DNA of 64,000 nt from Gammaproteobacteria bacterium (GTDB lineage Bacteria; Pseudomonadota; Gammaproteobacteria; Tenderiales; Tenderiaceae): positions 23,778 through 87,777 of the forward strand of contig JACQEP010000022.1 of the NCBI GenBank assembly GCA_016200485.1. Reading direction: 5' to 3'. The notes beneath the pieces were generated by a model that was not told the DNA's origin, searched no databases, and worked only from the letters and a program-made list of their open reading frames with translations. The position numbers were made by a program, and so were the translations under genes. Positions 21,040-29,313 of this stretch are shown here, in pieces (the first letter of the stretch is position 1; each line of letters begins with the position of its first letter).

Positions 21040-21255
21040 TCAATACAGACGGATGCGCTTGGACGTTTCGCGCGAAACCTTCTTGGCTTGGCGCTTTACC
21101 GCTGCCGCTGCTTTACGCTTGCGGATCTCGGTCGGCTTTTCATAGAACTCGCGGGCGCGCACTTCGGCCAGAGTGCCGGCTTTTTCGCAAGTGCGCTTGA
21201 AACGGCGCAGGGCGACTTCAAATGGTTCGTTTTCTCTAACGCGTACAAATGGCAT
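21040..21255 (-). CDS. rpsU: 30S ribosomal protein S21
   Basis: 71 residues from the ATG at 21255, exactly the usual length ([20 protein letters not shown] ... ending [10 protein letters not shown]). AAGGA precedes the start. A longer in-frame reading to 21381 is an artefact through the promoter region. S21 helps base-pairing of mRNA with 16S rRNA during initiation. It is the first gene of the block running to rpoD. tsaD, often divergent from rpsU, is elsewhere in this window at 39819. Confidence 0.97.
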   Translation of the reverse strand: MPFVRVRENEPFEVALRRFKRTCEKAGTLAEVRAREFYEKPTEIRKRKAAAAVKRQAKKVSRETSKRIRLY

Positions 21256-21385
21256 ACGTAATAAGTCCTTGGTAAAACCCGTGGGTGAAAGAAAGGGGGG
21301 TATTCTAGAGGGAACAGTGCCAAAATGCAAAGGGTAGCCGCCCCGAGGCGCAGAGCAGGGGCCCCCGATGGAAGATTCCACACGC

Positions 21386-21413
21386 GTAGGGGCACGGCGC
21401 GCCGTGCCCCTAC
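21386..21413. repeat. GTAG-ended perfect palindrome (28 bp)
   Basis: GTAGGGGCACGGCG followed by its exact complement ending in CTAC, between the rpsU promoter side and the moeB stop. It could terminate moeB. Related GTAG/CTAC palindromes lie at 47187, 57297, 58186 and 60253. Confidence 0.75.
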
Positions 21414-21438
21414 CCTAAGGGCGGAGATTTTTAATGAA

Positions 21439-22209
21439 TCAATCCCCGCACACTGGACAATCTGGATCCCGTTTCAGGCTCAGGGTGCGGATCTCCATGG
21501 TCAGGGCATCGACCGTGATCACCCGCCCCGCCAACGACTTACCGGCCTGAAGAACCAACTTTAGCGCCTCGGCCGCCTGCAAACCGCCGATAATGCCAGT
21601 GAGCGGGGCGAAAATACCTACTTCCACACAGCGTGGCCCCGCCTCGTCCTCGTCTTTGTATAAACAGCGATAACAAGGGCCATGATCCGGGAAGAAGACG
21701 CTGACCTGGCCACGAAAGCCGATGGCCGAACCGCTGACCAGCGGTACCCCTGCCTTAACACACGCCTCATTCACGGCAAAACGAGTGGCAAAGTTGTCCG
21801 AGGCATCGATGACCACATCCGCGTTGGCGATGGCAGCAGAGAGACGTTCACCTTCGAACCGTTCATTGGTTGCCGTGACGAGGACATCAGGATTTAATGC
21901 GTGCAAAGTGTCACGCAGTGCAAAGGCTTTGGGATGATTCAAATCCTGCTCACGAAAGGCGATCTGGCGTTGCAGATTGCCCAGCTCTACAGTGTCCGGA
22001 TCGAAAATGCTGAGTTGGCCAATGCCGCTGCTGACAAGATAAAGCGCAACAGGCGAGCCGAGTCCGCCTGCACCAATCAATAACACATGACTGTCGCGCA
22101 ATCGCTGCTGGCCGGCGATATCGATCTCTGGCAATAAAATATGGCGGCTATAACGGCTGAGTTGCGCGTTGCTAAAACCGTTGTCAGTTTTGTTTTGGCG
22201 AGAAGGCAT
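21439..22209 (-). CDS. moeB: MoeB/ThiF-family adenylyltransferase
   Basis: About 256 residues from the ATG at 22209, which has CAAGG well placed upstream. E1-like ATP-binding motif GAGGLGSPVALYLVSSG, the nucleotide/RQ region NLQRQIAFRE, and zinc-binding pairs CYRC and CPVC are all present. MoeB adenylates the C-terminal Gly-Gly of MoaD so it can be thiocarboxylated for molybdopterin synthesis; ThiF does the same for ThiS. The moaA-moaC-moaD-moaE genes begin 1.5 kb away and no thiS is seen, so MoeB is preferred. The start overlaps the 3' end of the Kelch gene. Confidence 0.88.
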   Translation of the reverse strand: MPSRQNKTDNGFSNAQLSRYSRHILLPEIDIAGQQRLRDSHVLLIGAGGLGSPVALYLVSSGIGQLSIFDPDTVELGNLQRQIAFREQDLNHPKAFALRDTLHALNPDVLVTATNERFEGERLSAAIANADVVIDASDNFATRFAVNEACVKAGVPLVSGSAIGFRGQVSVFFPDHGPCYRCLYKDEDEAGPRCVEVGIFAPLTGIIGGLQAAEALKLVLQAGKSLAGRVITVDALTMEIRTLSLKRDPDCPVCGD

Positions 22210-23131
22210 AGACCTTGTCGATCGGCGTACGGCCGTCATCAGCCCAGCCGCCGATGGAATAAATCATACCGCCACACACGGCAACGCCCATCGCCGCCAC
22301 CGGTGCCGGCATGCCCATCACTTGTTGCCAGCGACCGGTGCTGACATCAAAGCAGGCAGTGCGATTATGAATGTCATCGCTGCTATAGCCACCAAAGACA
22401 TAAAGTTTGTCGTCAAGATATGCGGCGCCTAATCCTGCCGCGGGCCACGGCAAGGTGTAAGTGTCATCCCTCCGCCATTGATTAAGTTTTGGATCATAAC
22501 TTTCAACAACGGTGAAATTATCAAAATCACCGGAGCGGAAGGCAACGCCGCCCATGGCCAGAATCTTGCCGTTGATGGTTACAGCGGCTAATGCAAAACG
22601 TGGTGTCGGCAGCGGCGCAATGGCTTCCCATTTTCCGGTTGCCAAATCCAAACGCTCGCAGAAATCAAATCCCGGATCAGTCTTCGGCCCGCCTTGCGTG
22701 GCATTGGGGTGATGGCCGGCGAGGATATAAATCTTGTTGTCGAGTAACGCCACCGCCGGATAATCGTGTGGTTGCAACAAATCCGGGCCCTTTTCCCAGG
22801 TATCGCGCTCCGGGTAATAAATCTCGACCGTCGTCAGAAATTTAAAATTCCCGTTCTCCTGCTTAAAGCCGCCGCCCATGACATAGATTCGGTCGCCAAC
22901 GGTCATTGCCATGGTGCCTGAGCGCAAGCTCGGCATCGGCGCGCAATCGGCCCACATGTCGGTCGCCGGCTTGTAGCGCACGACTGAATTCATGCTCTTG
23001 AATTGCGGCCCACCGCCGCCAAAGGCATAGACCTGATCCTTATATACCGCCACCGAGGGATGAGAGCGGGCGATGGTCAGGGGGCGTGGCCGCAGCCACT
23101 GGCCGCTAGAGATTGAGCTAGTTGAAGTCAT
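22184..23131 (-). CDS. Kelch-repeat beta-propeller protein
   Basis: 315 residues with six Kelch blades, recognised by repeated GG...(Y/W) patterns (YAFGGGGPQF, YVMGGGFKQE, YILAGHHPNA, LAMGGVAFRS, YVFGGYSSDD, YSIGGWADD). No signal peptide, so the predicted propeller is cytoplasmic unless exported another way. Its end overlaps moeB by 26 bases, suggesting one transcript. Bacterial Kelch propellers include N-acetylneuraminate epimerases, but no sialic-acid genes are near, so function is left open. Confidence 0.8.
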   Translation of the reverse strand: MTSTSSISSGQWLRPRPLTIARSHPSVAVYKDQVYAFGGGGPQFKSMNSVVRYKPATDMWADCAPMPSLRSGTMAMTVGDRIYVMGGGFKQENGNFKFLTTVEIYYPERDTWEKGPDLLQPHDYPAVALLDNKIYILAGHHPNATQGGPKTDPGFDFCERLDLATGKWEAIAPLPTPRFALAAVTINGKILAMGGVAFRSGDFDNFTVVESYDPKLNQWRRDDTYTLPWPAAGLGAAYLDDKLYVFGGYSSDDIHNRTACFDVSTGRWQQVMGMPAPVAAMGVAVCGGMIYSIGGWADDGRTPIDKVYAFSPKQN

Positions 23132-23272
23132 AGGCGCATAAATTACTGTCGTTTTTTGATGAACCCAGCACTCTACTTAATTTAGCGGGGGAGTCAACTA
23201 TAAGAAATGAGAATATCTATATAGAGTTTGGTTATTGAGTGTTTAATGAACTATTGTAAATGCAGCTTTGTT

Positions 23273-23301
23273 GTTCAGCTGGCGTTAAGCTGGAGTTGTG
23301 C
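23273..23301 (+). promoter_or_regulatory. Three heptamers at 11-base period, candidate response-regulator site
   Basis: GTTCAGC (23273), GTTAAGC (23284) and GTTGTGC (23295) lie exactly 11 bases apart, with TGGC and TGGA between them. The first heptamer and its TGGC spacer match the site at 9946. It is in the 560-base gap between the divergent Kelch and moaA genes. Confidence 0.35.
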
Positions 23302-23554
23302 GTTAGACAATAAGTGAGTTATTATCGCCCCTTAAAGATGTGAAGATGGCACAGGTTTATAAGGCTATCGCGCACTTAAGAAATGGCGACTAAAGACCGA
23401 TAAATAGTATAAGTACTTGGGCTTGTGATGCAGGGATGTGTGGTTTGGGCTGAAGATAACCCGTTGAAATAATGTGGTTTTCTTGTGGCTACAACAATGC
23501 AGTCGATGCATGACAAAATCTGGGCGGCAGGTCGCCATAGTTAGGAAGGAAGGT

Positions 23555-23651
23555 GAGTAGGGTTATGGCTACGAACGAAGGTTTGTTGTCGCCTGTCATG
23601 CAAGGCCGCAAAAAACAATGGTTTTTTGCGTGGCGAGCTAGTACCCTACTC
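23555..23651 (+). promoter_or_regulatory. Structured 5' leader of moaA, possible molybdenum-cofactor riboswitch
   Basis: GAGTAGGGT (23555-23563) pairs with ACCCTACTC (23643-23651) to close a ~97-base domain. Inside, CGCAAAAAAC (23607) pairs with GTTTTTTGCG (23621) around a 4-base loop. The domain ends about 40 bases before the moaA start, where Moco-sensing RNAs occur in other gammaproteobacteria. I cannot confirm the conserved Moco core by eye. Confidence 0.45.
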
Positions 23652-23692
23652 TTTTACTCAACTATTGGGTGGAATGTATGGGAGAGACAGCC

Positions 23693-24790
23693 ATGGGGCC
23701 GATCAGCCAGTCTGCAATGAACCTGCGGGATAATGCGTTGGAAACCACGTCTAATCAAAATTTAACTTCACCGCTGCCCCCGCTGCAGGATCAGTTCGGT
23801 AGAACTTTCGACTATGTCCGGATTGCTGTAACCGAAAAGTGTAACCTGCGTTGCACCTATTGCATGCCTGAGGAAGGTGTTGATTTCAAAGGCAAGGAGC
23901 AGATCCTGTCGGGCGAAGAAATTCTTCGTATAATCAACGTGTTGGCTAGGATGGGGGTGAAGAAAGTACGTTATACTGGAGGTGAGCCGACGGTTCGCAA
24001 GGACATCGTTGAGCTGGTGGCAGGCGCTGTCGCGACCCCGGGTGTCAAATCGGTGCACATGACCACCAATGGCCTGTTATTTGATCGTTATGCCGATAAG
24101 CTGCTTGCTGCGGGGTTGACCGGCGTTAACATTAGTCTCGACACCCTTGATGCGGAAAAATTTGTCCGTATCACGCGCCGCGAAGGCGTAGAAAAAGTCA
24201 TGGATGCCATAGACTTGGCGATCGCTACGGGATTCCCCCGTGTCAAGATCAATGTGGTGCTAATGCGCGGTTTCAACGAGGATGAATTGAGTCAATTCAC
24301 CGAGTTGGCGCGAGATAAGAAACTGACCGTTCGTTTTATCGAGTTTATGCCTTTCGACGCTCATCAAATCTGGGAGTCGGGGGTGCATTTCGCCAGCGCC
24401 GAGAGCTTGGTCAATCAGATCGAAAGCATGTACCCCGGTATTCAGCCGGCACCGGGAACCCGTACCGAGCACCATATCTTCCAGGCCCCTGGCCACAAGG
24501 GTAAAATCGCCGTTATTCCTGCCTTTACCCGTAGCTTATGTGGTAATTGTTCGCGGATACGTGTGACCGCCGATGGTAAAATTCGCAATTGTCTATACTC
24601 CGATCAGGAGTACGACCTGCGGGAATTGATCCGTGCCAACGGCAGTGATGATGAACTCATCGCCGTGTTCCGCAAGGCCTTCTCCGAAAAGGCGAAGGAT
24701 GGTTTCGAGGCGAAAAAGGCCTCCGTGGCTGCCCAGCAGGTGAACATCAAGGATATCGGTCGGGTCAGCATGACCCAGATCGGGGGTTAA
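23693..24790 (+). CDS. moaA: GTP 3',8-cyclase, molybdenum cofactor step 1
   Basis: About 365 residues from the ATG at 23693, chosen because GGAGAG lies 6 bases upstream; GTG 23669 and ATG 23678 are alternatives. The radical-SAM cluster is KCNLRCTYC. The second iron-sulfur site is in the C-terminal part (LCGNCSRIRVT and RNCLY). The protein ends in Gly-Gly (MTQIGG), which is needed for activity in MoaA. With MoaC it converts GTP to cyclic pyranopterin monophosphate. The N-terminus is about 20 residues longer than minimal homologs. Confidence 0.96.
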   Translation: MGPISQSAMNLRDNALETTSNQNLTSPLPPLQDQFGRTFDYVRIAVTEKCNLRCTYCMPEEGVDFKGKEQILSGEEILRIINVLARMGVKKVRYTGGEPTVRKDIVELVAGAVATPGVKSVHMTTNGLLFDRYADKLLAAGLTGVNISLDTLDAEKFVRITRREGVEKVMDAIDLAIATGFPRVKINVVLMRGFNEDELSQFTELARDKKLTVRFIEFMPFDAHQIWESGVHFASAESLVNQIESMYPGIQPAPGTRTEHHIFQAPGHKGKIAVIPAFTRSLCGNCSRIRVTADGKIRNCLYSDQEYDLRELIRANGSDDELIAVFRKAFSEKAKDGFEAKKASVAAQQVNIKDIGRVSMTQIGG

Positions 24791-24804
24791 AGATTAAGGT
24801 TCCT

Positions 24805-24847
24805 GGCGCCCATAGTCTGTGCATGCCGCGGGTGGCGCCTTTATGTT
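24805..24847 (+). terminator. Hairpin plus T-rich run between moaA and moaC
   Basis: GGCGCC at 24805 can pair with GGCGCC at 24834, with CCC/GGG inside, and is followed by a T-rich stretch with seven consecutive Ts. It could attenuate readthrough from moaA to moaC. Confidence 0.4.
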
Positions 24848-24872
24848 TTTTTAGGAAAGTGAGAGCTAATTG

Positions 24873-25358
24873 ATGAGCGAATTTACCCATTTTAATGCCG
24901 CTGGCGATGCGCACATGGTTGATGTTGGCACCAAGTCTGAAACCGTGCGTGAAGCGACGGCTGAAGGCCGCATCTTCATGGAAGCCGAAACGTTGAAGAA
25001 AATCATGGAAGGCAGCCACAAGAAGGGTGACGTGCTGGGGATTGCCCGCGTTGCCGGAATCATGGGCGCCAAGCGCACACCGGATATTATTCCGCTTTGC
25101 CATCCGATCATGATCACAGCCGTTGATTTGCAGTTGACGGCTGAGCCGGAGCAAAACTCTGTCTATTGCGAAGCGACTGTCCGTTGCAAAGGGCAAACTG
25201 GCGTTGAAATGGAAGCATTAACTGCAGTTCAGGTCGCGCTGCTGACCATCTATGACATGTGTAAAGCGGTTGACCGCGGCATGGTGATGGAAGGTATTGG
25301 TCTGACCGCGAAATCAGGTGGCAAGTCTGGCACCTGGCGCCGCACGGCTAGCGCATAA
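24873..25358 (+). CDS. moaC: Cyclic pyranopterin monophosphate synthase
   Basis: 161 residues. Conserved segments are [18 protein letters not shown], the IPLCHP motif, and the ending [20 protein letters not shown], all diagnostic for MoaC. It completes cPMP formation with MoaA in the cytoplasm. The ATG at 24873 is used instead of the TTG one codon earlier. It is 14 bases from moaD, in one operon with moaD and moaE. Confidence 0.97.
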   Translation: MSEFTHFNAAGDAHMVDVGTKSETVREATAEGRIFMEAETLKKIMEGSHKKGDVLGIARVAGIMGAKRTPDIIPLCHPIMITAVDLQLTAEPEQNSVYCEATVRCKGQTGVEMEALTAVQVALLTIYDMCKAVDRGMVMEGIGLTAKSGGKSGTWRRTASA

Positions 25359-25372
25359 GGCGAGGTGAGATC

Positions 25373-25609
25373 ATGAATATTAAGGTTCGTTATTTCGCCA
25401 GTCTGCGTGACAAGATGGGGCGTGCCGAGGATAGTATCGCGCTGAGCGGTAAAACCGCGACGGTCGCCGAATTGTGGGGCAAGATTTCCGGCGGCCAGCC
25501 GTTGCCGGACAGTACGCTGATCGCGATCAATATGGAATATACCGACGCCAAGGCCACGATCAAGGAAGGCGACGAAGTGGCGTTTTTCCCGCCCGTGACT
25601 GGAGGTTAA
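25373..25609 (+). CDS. moaD: Molybdopterin synthase small subunit
   Basis: 78 residues with a ubiquitin-like beta-grasp fold. The C-terminus ends VTGG, the Gly-Gly that MoeB adenylates and which then carries the sulfur. It pairs with MoaE encoded 3 bases later. AGGTGAG precedes the start. Confidence 0.96.
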   Translation: MNIKVRYFASLRDKMGRAEDSIALSGKTATVAELWGKISGGQPLPDSTLIAINMEYTDAKATIKEGDEVAFFPPVTGG

Positions 25610-25612
25610 AGC

Positions 25613-26092
25613 ATGAAAGTCATCGTCCAAGAAACGCCGTTTGATCCATATCGTGAAGTGGCTGCCTTTCAGGATACCTTGCCGCATGGCAAGCATGGCG
25701 GTGTCGTTTCCTTTGTCGGCACCATGCGCGATTTCAATGAAGGTCAGAATGTGACCTCGATGATCTTGGATCACTATCCAGGCATGACTGAAAAGCACAT
25801 CGAGCGTGTTTGTGAAGAAGCCGCGGAACGCTGGGAAATTATTGACAGCCTGGTCGTGCATCGTTATGGCGAGATGTTCCCCAATGATCCGATCGTGCTG
25901 GTGGCCGTGTGGTCGGCGCATCGTGCCAATGCCTTCGATGCCTGCCGTTTCATTATCAACTATCTCAAGGAGCGCGCGCCGTTCTGGAAGTGCGAAACCG
26001 ATCGTAATGGCGGGCGGCACTGGGTTGAGCACAACTCGAAAGATCCCAAGGCCGAAGTGACCGATGCCAAGCCGGTCAAGCGATCAGCTTAA
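25613..26092 (+). CDS. moaE: Molybdopterin synthase catalytic subunit
   Basis: 159 residues. Family signature segments HGGVVSFVGTMRDFNEG, VVHRYGEMFPNDPIVLVAV and SAHRANAFDACRFIINYLK are all present. MoaE converts cPMP to molybdopterin using sulfur from MoaD. The C-terminal tail (DPKAEVTDAKPVKRSA) is a basic extension. Last gene of the moa run, followed by a strong terminator. Confidence 0.96.
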   Translation: MKVIVQETPFDPYREVAAFQDTLPHGKHGGVVSFVGTMRDFNEGQNVTSMILDHYPGMTEKHIERVCEEAAERWEIIDSLVVHRYGEMFPNDPIVLVAVWSAHRANAFDACRFIINYLKERAPFWKCETDRNGGRHWVEHNSKDPKAEVTDAKPVKRSA

Positions 26093-26098
26093 ATCAAT

Positions 26099-26131
26099 CT
26101 CCAGGGCGGACTTCAGGTCCGCCCTGGCCTT
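26099..26131 (+). terminator. Terminator after moaE
   Basis: CCAGGGCGGAC and GTCCGCCCTGG form an 11-bp stem with a short loop, followed by a CTTTCT tract. Confidence 0.8.
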
Positions 26132-26159
26132 TCTGCACCACAGCGGTTAGATTTCTCTA

Positions 26160-26825
26160 ATGCGTGAAAAAGAACCCAGTACCCGTATTCTTTACGTGCG
26201 ACATGGCGAGACGGATTTTCCATTGGATCGCATTTATTGCGACAGCATTGAAGATCCGCCGCTGAACGCTCGTGGACAGGTGCAGGCGGCTACTACTGCC
26301 GAGGCGTTGCGGGTACATTCTGTGGACCAAATCTATTCCAGTCCGAGCCAGCGGACGCGAATGACTGCCGCTGCAATTGCAGCACCTAAGGGGTTGGCGG
26401 TCAATCTCGATCCGGGTTTGGTCGAGCGTCATTTCGGGATCTGGGAGGGGCTCTATTTTGATGAAATCGAGCGCCAGTATCCCGAGGAATATCAGTGTTG
26501 GAAACGGGATCAGGCGGCCTTCCAGCCGTCGCAGGGCGAGTCCATGTACGCCTTGGTCGAGCGCACTGAGGCGGTGATAAAGCGCTTGGTGGAGACCCAT
26601 CGCGGCCAAACACTCGTGGTCGTGACCCATGTCGGCCCGATCCGGGCCTTGGTGGCTGAAGCTATCGGGTTGCCCTTGGCAGCTTACCGGCAGCTCCGGA
26701 TTGATCCGGCCTCGGTAACTTGTGTGGATTATGGAGTTAAAGGTAATAATTTGATTTTTTTGAATTTTCATTCTCGTCATGGCATGGGGGTAGAGCCAAT
26801 GCCGCTGTTGGGAGAAAAAGGTTGA
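26160..26825 (+). CDS. Histidine phosphatase superfamily protein (phosphoglycerate-mutase-like)
   Basis: 221 residues. The phosphoacceptor motif is LYVRHGETDFP; the second catalytic histidine is in VVVTHVGPIRAL; acidic and arginine residues of the pocket are in SSPSQRTRMTA and ERHFGIWEG. The family includes CobC-type alpha-ribazole phosphatases and sugar-phosphate phosphatases; no cobalamin genes are near, so substrate is unknown. It starts about 30 bases after the moaE terminator. Confidence 0.85.
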   Translation: MREKEPSTRILYVRHGETDFPLDRIYCDSIEDPPLNARGQVQAATTAEALRVHSVDQIYSSPSQRTRMTAAAIAAPKGLAVNLDPGLVERHFGIWEGLYFDEIERQYPEEYQCWKRDQAAFQPSQGESMYALVERTEAVIKRLVETHRGQTLVVVTHVGPIRALVAEAIGLPLAAYRQLRIDPASVTCVDYGVKGNNLIFLNFHSRHGMGVEPMPLLGEKG

Positions 26826-26984
26826 AATCATTTCCATCATTTTTACTGGAAAAGGCTAAAGTTCTAATCTTGGATGGCCGATAACCTTATAGGAAAGCAG
26901 GGCAAGCGGATCTGATCCGCAGGCCGGAGCGTTATGGTAGGGATGTTGGAGGTCGAGGCTTGGATTGGCCTGCGCCACCCAATA

Positions 26985-27039
26985 TGTATAGCATGTGGGC
27001 GTGGAAGCGCTTGACAGATTCAAGGATGGTGTTATACAT
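26985..27039 (+). promoter_or_regulatory. Sigma-70 promoter overlapped by a TGTATAACA-type site
   Basis: TTGACA (27011-27016) and TATACA (27033-27038) are separated by 16 bases. The -10 lies inside TGTTATACA (27030-27038), the reverse complement of TGTATAACA. A near copy, TGTATAGCA, is at 26985. A 7-bp hairpin (TACGGGG/CCCCGTA) follows at 27045-27063. The promoter faces the secreted-protein gene at 27183. Confidence 0.6.
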
Positions 27040-27182
27040 TGTTGTACGGGGGTAGGCCCCGTAGTATTCTGTTGTGCAACAGTTGACCGTATTGCTGCAC
27101 GGGTGGTATAAAGTTCTCGGTAGGGTTTAGGAGGGGATGCGGCGCCATCTCCGTAAGCGTGTGAAGTTTAGGAGGCTATAAA

Positions 27183-28112
27183 ATGCGTAATATTATGAAA
27201 GCGGCGACCTCCATCGGTTCTGCAGCCCTGGTACTTTCCGGGGTAGCGATGGCGGCTGCTCCTACGACGGCTAATTTTGATCAATGGTCTGTGTCTACCG
27301 GCACGATTGGCGCGGCTTGCCCAACAGGCTTTACCTGTGGCACCGCAGTGACGGGTGATGGTTTCTTTCAGCGTCAAATTGTTGATACGACGGCTGGTGG
27401 TAAGACTTATTTCCAGACAATCATCACCGATACGGGTGCAACGGCTACCCAGCCTAATCTGGCTAACCTGACGTTCGGTGACGAAAGCTTTGTCCAGACT
27501 CAAAATACCGCTGGCGGTATTTTGGACAAGCAACGTTTGAAAGAAGTGTCGGGTGCTGACACCTTCGGTGGCAGCACGTCCATCCAGTCTGGTTGGGCGG
27601 GTGCTCTTGTTAATCTGGGACAAAGCCTGAAAAATACTTCTGGTAGCGGTTTCCGTACCGACTTCTTCTATGAAGCCGATACTGCGAACCTGACCGCTGG
27701 TGTACCGAACAACATGAAGATGAAGGTTGCCAGCCGTGTTGGTTTGACGGGTACAGCGGCTCTGGGCACCGATCAGATCTGGCAGGCAGCGCCTACCGGT
27801 ATCGACTGGCAGGAGTTCCTATTGGCTGAAGCCAAGGGTACCTACATTTCTGCGAATGGTACTCTGAATCTGGCAGGTGCTACGCCGGCGACTTCGATTA
27901 CCTATACTACGGGTAACGATATCAAGGGTGTTTATGTCGGTCAGAACATGAATGCGACCGTGGGCCAGGAGTTTGGTTATCAGAACTTTGATAACGTCAG
28001 CGATGCGCTGGCTCTGATCAGCAAGTTCGGTCTGACAGCAGGTTCGGCGGTTGGTCCAAGTGGTTGGCCGGCTGTGTTTGGCAGCACTGCGACCGACGGT
28101 ACTGGCTTCTAA
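27183..28112 (+). CDS. Secreted protein of unknown function, likely distant relative of the 50740/52395 pair
   Basis: 309 residues. A Sec signal ends at AMA (SAALVLSGVAMAAA). The mature part is rich in Thr, Gly, Ala and Asn, without lysine clusters, and has only two cysteines close together (CPTGFTCG), probably a disulfide. A segment FFQRQIVDTT...YFQTIITD parallels FFQAIFTESG...FYHVIIGD in the 50740 protein. No transmembrane segment, no sorting signal at the C-terminus (ends GSTATDGTGF). GGAGG precedes the start, the promoter is strong, and a perfect terminator follows, suggesting an abundant product. I do not recognise the family. Confidence 0.75.
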   Translation: MRNIMKAATSIGSAALVLSGVAMAAAPTTANFDQWSVSTGTIGAACPTGFTCGTAVTGDGFFQRQIVDTTAGGKTYFQTIITDTGATATQPNLANLTFGDESFVQTQNTAGGILDKQRLKEVSGADTFGGSTSIQSGWAGALVNLGQSLKNTSGSGFRTDFFYEADTANLTAGVPNNMKMKVASRVGLTGTAALGTDQIWQAAPTGIDWQEFLLAEAKGTYISANGTLNLAGATPATSITYTTGNDIKGVYVGQNMNATVGQEFGYQNFDNVSDALALISKFGLTAGSAVGPSGWPAVFGSTATDGTGF

Positions 28113-28140
28113 GCTAGGCTGTAGATATAGGTGGTATCAG

Positions 28141-28171
28141 AGAGAGGGGCGTTATGCCCCTCTCTTTTTTT
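28141..28171 (+). terminator. Strong rho-independent terminator
   Basis: AGAGAGGGGC and GCCCCTCTCT flank a 5-base loop and are followed by seven Ts. It isolates the secreted-protein gene at 27183 from the downstream LolA-like gene. Confidence 0.93.
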
Positions 28172-28272
28172 ATGAAATAAAGATAGATATAGTGGCCATT
28201 GTTGGCGATGGCAATTTTGACGGTTGTCCGTGTGGATGAGTAATGAATTTCAGATTGGCAAAGGGAGGGGCG

Positions 28273-29091
28273 ATGATACAAGTCTTGGGTAATATTCGAG
28301 GAAGTCTGTCGCTGCTATTGTGCTTGTCTCTGGTAGAGGTGGCGATGGCGGCTGATCCAACGGCGAATGATATTGTGCAGCAATGTGAGTACAAAAGCGC
28401 GGGGCCTGATAATACTTCGCAGCTGAGTATTACTCTAATCGATAAGGATGGCAGTGAACGTAAGAACGTCTATCGTCGACTGTGGAAGAATTATCGTGAG
28501 GCGGGTGGCGAGGTGGCGGATAAGATGGTGTTGATGACTGAATTTCCGCCAGATGCTCGCGGCACCGGTTTTTTGCGCTGGGGTTATTTGGCAGCCAGTG
28601 GCAAAATGGCAGATCAATGGTTGTATTTACCGCAACTGCGCAAGATTCGTCGCGTTTCTGTGCGTGATCCTGGAGATAGCTTTTTGGGTTCCGATTTGAC
28701 CTATGGCGATATCGATGATCGGCCAGTAACGGCTGATACCCATACCTTGCTTCGGGTGGAGAATCTCGGTGGTCAGCCGCACTATGTAGTGGAGAGTGTG
28801 CCTAAAGAAGCGAACTCTCTCTATAGCAAACGTGTGTCGTGGTATGCCAAGGGGCAGAATTGGGCGGGTTGCGTACGCCAGAAGACCGATTATTTCGATC
28901 GTCAGGGGATGTTGCTAAAAACGGCTACACTGAAGTGGCAGCAGGTGGGAAAGGCATGGGCCTGGGACCGGGTGCAGGTAGAAAACGTACAGACGCGCCA
29001 CAAGTCGTTGTTTGAAGTCACTGATGTAAAGGTGGGGGTCGGGTTGGAGGATCGCCAGTTTACGGAGCGAGAGCTGCAAAAAGGTGGTTAA
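28273..29091 (+). CDS. LolA-like outer-membrane lipoprotein-sorting family protein
   Basis: About 272 residues from the ATG at 28273, preceded by GGGAGGGG. Signal peptide ends at AMA (LCLSLVEVAMAADP). The periplasmic domain has the family phrases GFLRWGYLAASGK, QWLYLPQLRKIRRVS and SFLGSDLTYGDI, typical of the PF17131-type LolA-like fold, a half-barrel that carries lipids or lipid anchors. Such proteins usually occur with MMPL/RND transporters, as here (31265). It is not canonical LolA. Substrate unknown; lipid or lipidated-protein transfer between membranes is the inference. Confidence 0.85.
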   Translation: MIQVLGNIRGSLSLLLCLSLVEVAMAADPTANDIVQQCEYKSAGPDNTSQLSITLIDKDGSERKNVYRRLWKNYREAGGEVADKMVLMTEFPPDARGTGFLRWGYLAASGKMADQWLYLPQLRKIRRVSVRDPGDSFLGSDLTYGDIDDRPVTADTHTLLRVENLGGQPHYVVESVPKEANSLYSKRVSWYAKGQNWAGCVRQKTDYFDRQGMLLKTATLKWQQVGKAWAWDRVQVENVQTRHKSLFEVTDVKVGVGLEDRQFTERELQKGG

Positions 29092-29118
29092 CAGGCGGTG
29101 AGCATGAGCTAGTCCAAG

Positions 29119-29152
29119 GCGCCGTTCAGGATTTTCTGGACGGCGTTTTTTA
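29119..29152 (+). terminator. Terminator after the LolA-like gene
   Basis: CGCCGTTCAG pairs with CTGGACGGCG (one G-T step) and is followed by a run of six Ts. It separates the LolA-like gene from the regulator gene, so the cluster is not a single simple operon. Confidence 0.8.
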
Positions 29153-29156
29153 TTTG

Positions 29157-29265
29157 ATGTATAACATTACTTATAATAAAAAGTCCTTTAAGGACGATTG
29201 GTTATCGCTGCGTGGGTAGTTGAGCTTGACTTCGCGATGACACATGTATAACATTGTTACACATG
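29157..29265 (+). promoter_or_regulatory. Two TGTATAACATT sites and a promoter before the RHH regulator gene
   Basis: ATGTATAACATT occurs at 29157 and again at 29244. The second copy has an inverted partner: CATGTATAAC (29243-29252) versus GTTACACATG (29256-29265), 9 of 10 matching. TTGACT at 29226 could be the -35 for TATAAC at 29247, though with a short 15-base spacer. The arrangement suits autoregulation. Confidence 0.5.
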
Positions 29266-29313
29266 TGTTTGACATGGGTATATGGATGCCCTATGACACG
29301 GAGGACAAGGCCA

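Noticed and set aside
21040..21395. Longer rpsU or an extra gene in front of it
   Set aside because: The extension passes through the promoter region and a perfect palindrome; S21 is 71 residues and starts at 21255.
23565..23723. 52-codon plus-strand frame over the moaA leader and start
   Set aside because: It overlaps the structured leader and the moaA start, and has no signature; a leader peptide is possible but unsupported.
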